From: Bacteroidota bacterium
GTDB lineage: Bacteria > Bacteroidota > Bacteroidia > Chitinophagales > Chitinophagaceae
Reading direction: 5' to 3'
NCBI GenBank assembly: GCA_023418315.1
Contig: JAEZZY010000042.1
Span: 1-25,554, forward strand
DNA: 25,554 nt
Part shown: piece after piece, positions 23,127 through 25,554 of the stretch
How positions within the stretch are numbered: position 1 is the first letter of the stretch
Layout of the letters: every line of letters begins with the position of its first letter
Position numbers and translations under genes: made by a program
The notes under the pieces: model-generated
What the model saw: only the letters and a program-made list of their open reading frames with translations
Databases searched by the model: none
Told to the model about the DNA's origin: nothing

Positions 23127-23134
23127 CAAAGATA
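23127..23134 (-). promoter_or_regulatory. -7 promoter element (TATCTTTG) of pyrG
   Basis: Exact TAnnTTTG on the minus strand, 82 bases before the pyrG ATG. It predicts a leader of roughly 75-80 bases, longer than at other genes here, leaving room for regulation. No -33 TTTG at the expected spacing. Confidence 0.48.
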
Positions 23135-23217
23135 GAAAGGTTTTGGGAAAAAAATCGGATGTTTGTTTTTGGCGGGGGGTTATTGCCGCTGTCGCAGCAG
23201 GAAACACTTCAACCGCG

Positions 23218-24651
23218 TTAGCCGGGTGTGTTTCCACTTCGCAGCTCCAGCAGCGCTACATTTTCTATATGATGTGTATGCGGAAACATATCCACGGGTT
23301 GCAGACGGGTTACTTTATATTTTGCATCCAGAAGCTGGAGGTCGCGGGCTTGTGTAGCCGGATTGCAGCTGACATATACGATTTTCGGCGCTTCCATTTT
23401 CAACAACTGCTGCACCAGTTTCTCGTGCATACCGGCGCGTGGCGGGTCGGTAATGATAACATCCGGCTTACCATGGGTTTCAAAAAATGCATCTGTACAC
23501 AGTTCCGATACATCCCCTGCAAAAAAAGCACAGTTTTCCAATCCGTTCATTGCAGCGTTTTCTTTGGCATCTTCTATTGCTTCTGCAATCACTTCAATCC
23601 CTATAATCTTCTTGGCTTTTTTAGAACAAAAAATGCCTATACTGCCGGTGCCGCAATACAAATCATAGAGAATTTCATGGCCGCTCAACCCTGCAAAATC
23701 CCGTGTAACCTGATAGAGCCGCTCTGCCTGATAACTATTGGTCTGAAAAAAAGATTTGGGAGAGATTTTATAGCGAAAATCTTCCAGCGTTTCTTCTATA
23801 AATCCTTTACCGCTATAGGTTATAACGGTCTGGTCGTGCAGGCTGTCATTCAGTTTTCCGTTGATGGTATAGTGCAAGGAGGTGATGCCCGGTATTTCTT
23901 CCAGCAGATGGTTGAGAATGGCTTCGCGCTCCGTTTTATTTTCTTCTTTTAATACCAGATTAATCAGCACTTCGCCGGCTTTGGTTCGGCGCAGGATCAC
24001 ATTACGCAGCCATCCTTGCTGCAAACGGTAATCATAGTAGCTATATCCTTTTTTTTCAGAAAAATTTCGCAAGACATCCAGCAGGCGGTTGGTGGGTTCA
24101 TCCTGCAAATAGCAGGTGTATATAGGCACTACCTTATCAAACAGCCCCGGTGCGTGAAAGCCGAGTGCGTTTTCTTTAGGAAGTGGCTCGCCATTGGCGG
24201 CTTGTATTTCTTCATGCGTGCGGTAGCGCTGTGCGGAAAACGTAAATTCCAATTTATTGCGGTAGTATCGTTCCCTTTCGCTTCCCAGTATAGGCATCAG
24301 TTCCGGCAAGGCTACCTGCCCTATCCTCCTGAGCTGATCTTCCACCTGCTGTTGTTTATAGGCAAGCTGCTGCGCATAAGGGAGCATTTGCCATTTGCAG
24401 CCTCCGCATACACCGAAATGTGGACAAAAAGCGGCTACACGCATAGGAGAAGGAGAAATCAATTCCGTCATTTTACCTTCCGCCCAGCTTTTTTTAGATC
24501 GGGTGAGGCGCACCTGCACCACATCGCCGGGTACTACATTTTCTATAAATACTACTTTTCCGTCTTCCAGGTGGCCGATGCTTTTTCCTTCGGCGGCGTA
24601 GGCTTCTATTTTAAAGTCGTTGAGAACGACCTGCTTCTTTTTTCGCGACAA
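23218..24651 (-). CDS. rlmD: 23S rRNA (uracil-C5)-methyltransferase, RlmD/TrmA family
   Basis: SAM-dependent enzyme that makes 5-methyluridine in rRNA (U1939 in E. coli RlmD). The 477 residues contain an N-terminal TRAM RNA-binding domain (about 8-65) and a [4Fe-4S] cluster motif (Cys76, Cys82, Cys85 and Cys180). FFQTNSYQAERLY (301-313) follows, then the SAM-binding LYDLYCGTGSIGIF (328-341), ITDPPRAGMHEK, and catalytic Cys429 in VSCNPATQARDL. The start is a TTG: upstream in frame there is no ATG before a stop, and the next Met is internal to the TRAM domain. RlmC and RlmCD are alternatives, as the position modified cannot be read from sequence. Next to pyrG on the same strand, with an independent promoter for pyrG. 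Confidence 0.9.
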   Translation of the reverse strand: MSRKKKQVVLNDFKIEAYAAEGKSIGHLEDGKVVFIENVVPGDVVQVRLTRSKKSWAEGKMTELISPSPMRVAAFCPHFGVCGGCKWQMLPYAQQLAYKQQQVEDQLRRIGQVALPELMPILGSERERYYRNKLEFTFSAQRYRTHEEIQAANGEPLPKENALGFHAPGLFDKVVPIYTCYLQDEPTNRLLDVLRNFSEKKGYSYYDYRLQQGWLRNVILRRTKAGEVLINLVLKEENKTEREAILNHLLEEIPGITSLHYTINGKLNDSLHDQTVITYSGKGFIEETLEDFRYKISPKSFFQTNSYQAERLYQVTRDFAGLSGHEILYDLYCGTGSIGIFCSKKAKKIIGIEVIAEAIEDAKENAAMNGLENCAFFAGDVSELCTDAFFETHGKPDVIITDPPRAGMHEKLVQQLLKMEAPKIVYVSCNPATQARDLQLLDAKYKVTRLQPVDMFPHTHHIENVALLELRSGNTPG

Positions 24652-24673
24652 ATTATCAAAAGTTAAAACACTG

Positions 24674-24681
24674 CAAATTTA
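24674..24681 (-). promoter_or_regulatory. -7 promoter element (TAAATTTG) of rlmD
   Basis: Exact TAnnTTTG on the minus strand, 22 bases before the TTG start codon, supporting that start. No convincing -33 box. Confidence 0.52.
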
Positions 24682-24795
24682 CATTTATAAGGGTACACGC
24701 CATAAGTATTAAATTAATTTTGGCAGCTGTTGTCCAACATCTGAGGGATATGGACTGTCTCTTAAAGCTGAAAACAACTATTTTCGCCAAACTTT

Positions 24796-25554
24796 ATGAA
24801 CAAGATTAAATTACTGGCATTCATTCTTTGCATGGGTGTAGTGTCTTCCGCCGTTCAGGCTAAAGACGGGTATAAAATAAAATTGAAACTGAAAAACACC
24901 CAAGACACCATGCTCTATCTGGTGCATTATTTTGGGGAGCCGCTTCCGAAAATATATAAATCCGACTCGGCACGTATCAATAAAAAAGGAGAAGCACTTC
25001 TGGAGAAAAAAGATTCTTTGCTGGGCGGTATTTATATGATCCTGCTTTCCGACCGCAGCACGTATTTTGAATTTCTACTGGACAGAGGCGCCGACATGAC
25101 CATCACGGCGGATATGAAAGACATTCCCTACAGCGTACAATTTACCGGATCGGAGGAGAACACCAGGTTTTACCAGTATGTAGCCTTCCTGAAAGGATTC
25201 GGACAAAAACAAGAAGCTTTCAAAAAAGAACTTGCCGCTGCCAAAACGGCTAAAGACACGGCAGACATTCAGGGGAAAGCCAATAGCGCATCCAAAGAAC
25301 TGACCCAATACCGGCATGACTATGTGGCTAAATATCCTAAAACCTTGCTTGCAACTATTTTCAATGCACTGGAAATGCCCGTAGTGCCCGATGGAACGCA
25401 TTACCTCCCCGATGGCCAGGTGGACAGCGCTTTTGCCTATCATTATTATAAAAATCATTTCTGGGATAAATTCAATTTCAACGACGACCGCCTCCTCCAC
25501 ACCCCTAGATACGATACCAAACTGGAGGAATTTATCAATAAGATGGTTATTCCG
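24796..25554 (+). CDS. Exported DUF4369/DUF5106-type protein, 3' end cut by the window
   Basis: The frame is open for 253 codons to the window edge with no stop, so the gene is partial. It begins with a signal peptide (MNKIKLLAFILCMGVVSSAVQA, cleavage near residue 22). A beta-rich DUF4369-like region follows (KIKLKLKNTQDTMLYLVHYFG, then DSARINKKGEALLEKKDSLLGGIYMILLSDRSTYFEFLLDRG, shown here only in part by motif). Next is a helical DUF5106-like segment (ENTRFYQYVAFLKGF and on to YPKTLLATIFNALEMP). In Bacteroidota this architecture usually ends in a TlpA/ResA-type thioredoxin domain with a CxxC site, which would lie beyond the window. A weak -7-like TATTTTCG occurs at 24779-24786. The product is probably a periplasmic thiol-disulfide protein, by inference. 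Confidence 0.78.
   Translation, partial: MNKIKLLAFILCMGVVSSAVQAKDGYKIKLKLKNTQDTMLYLVHYFGEPLPKIYKSDSARINKKGEALLEKKDSLLGGIYMILLSDRSTYFEFLLDRGADMTITADMKDIPYSVQFTGSEENTRFYQYVAFLKGFGQKQEAFKKELAAAKTAKDTADIQGKANSASKELTQYRHDYVAKYPKTLLATIFNALEMPVVPDGTHYLPDGQVDSAFAYHYYKNHFWDKFNFNDDRLLHTPRYDTKLEEFINKMVIP

Noticed and set aside
23143..23952. A 269-codon plus-strand frame opposite rlmD
   Set aside because: It is antisense to an intact, motif-complete RlmD-like gene and shows no recognisable domain. The same reasoning removes 24016-24666 and 21488-22006.
25075..25500. A 141-codon minus-strand frame near the right edge
   Set aside because: The plus-strand frame from 24796 has a signal peptide and family-like domains and stays open to the window end, so the minus frame is its shadow.
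1..25554. Search for CRISPR arrays, insertion sequences, tRNA or rRNA genes, att sites and defence genes
   Set aside because: I saw no regularly spaced repeats, transposase-type frames, cloverleaf-like sequences or defence-type domains in either strand. All sizeable frames resolve into the genes listed.

Overview
This window reads as ordinary chromosome from a member of the Bacteroidota, most likely a Chitinophaga/Sphingobacterium-type lineage. The supporting signs are several copies of the Bacteroidota -7 promoter element TAnnTTTG just upstream of start codons, little visible Shine-Dalgarno sequence, tandem DUF1573 proteins, a DUF4369/DUF5106-type exported protein, an IPExxxVDY-like small protein and a stand-alone LUD-domain protein. 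The genus assignment is inference. I see no rRNA, tRNA, CRISPR array, insertion sequence, phage gene, integrase, toxin-antitoxin pair or defence island.

Layout. A strong hairpin terminator at the left edge belongs to a gene outside the window. Positions 147-4614 (+) carry beta-carbonic anhydrase and an overlapping LpxL-like acyltransferase, then a Nif3-type metal protein, an AI-2E-family membrane protein and an exported YCII-domain protein. A PLP aminotransferase (4732-5922, +) follows, with a near-consensus promoter almost touching its start codon. It converges on two DUF1573 genes (-). A GT9 glycosyltransferase overlaps a threonylcarbamoyl-AMP synthase (7068-8623, +), and these converge on smc (8700-12227, -). 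Behind smc lie an exported protein of unknown function and a LUD protein (both -). UDP-glucose dehydrogenase and UDP-glucuronate decarboxylase (13843-16177, +) form a UDP-xylose pair. Then come a pterin dehydratase (-), gltX (+), an SPFH membrane protein (-) divergent from an IPExxxVDY-like protein (+), a membrane-anchored lytic transglycosylase (-), a thioredoxin-fold protein (+), pyrG (-), an RlmD-like rRNA methyltransferase (-) and the 5' part of an exported DUF4369/DUF5106 protein (+, cut by the window end).

How the genes fit together. Most are core functions: tRNA charging and modification, rRNA methylation, CTP synthesis, chromosome organisation, bicarbonate supply. A second theme is the cell envelope: acyltransferase, GT9, nucleotide-sugar pair, lytic transglycosylase, SPFH protein and several exported proteins of unknown role. 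Gene order does not show one dedicated pathway beyond the Ugd-Uxs pair and the short operons noted. I found no convincing new multi-gene system. The best leads are the very short or absent mRNA leaders predicted at several genes, the DUF1573 pair with apparently different cellular destinations, and the exported protein of unknown function next to smc.
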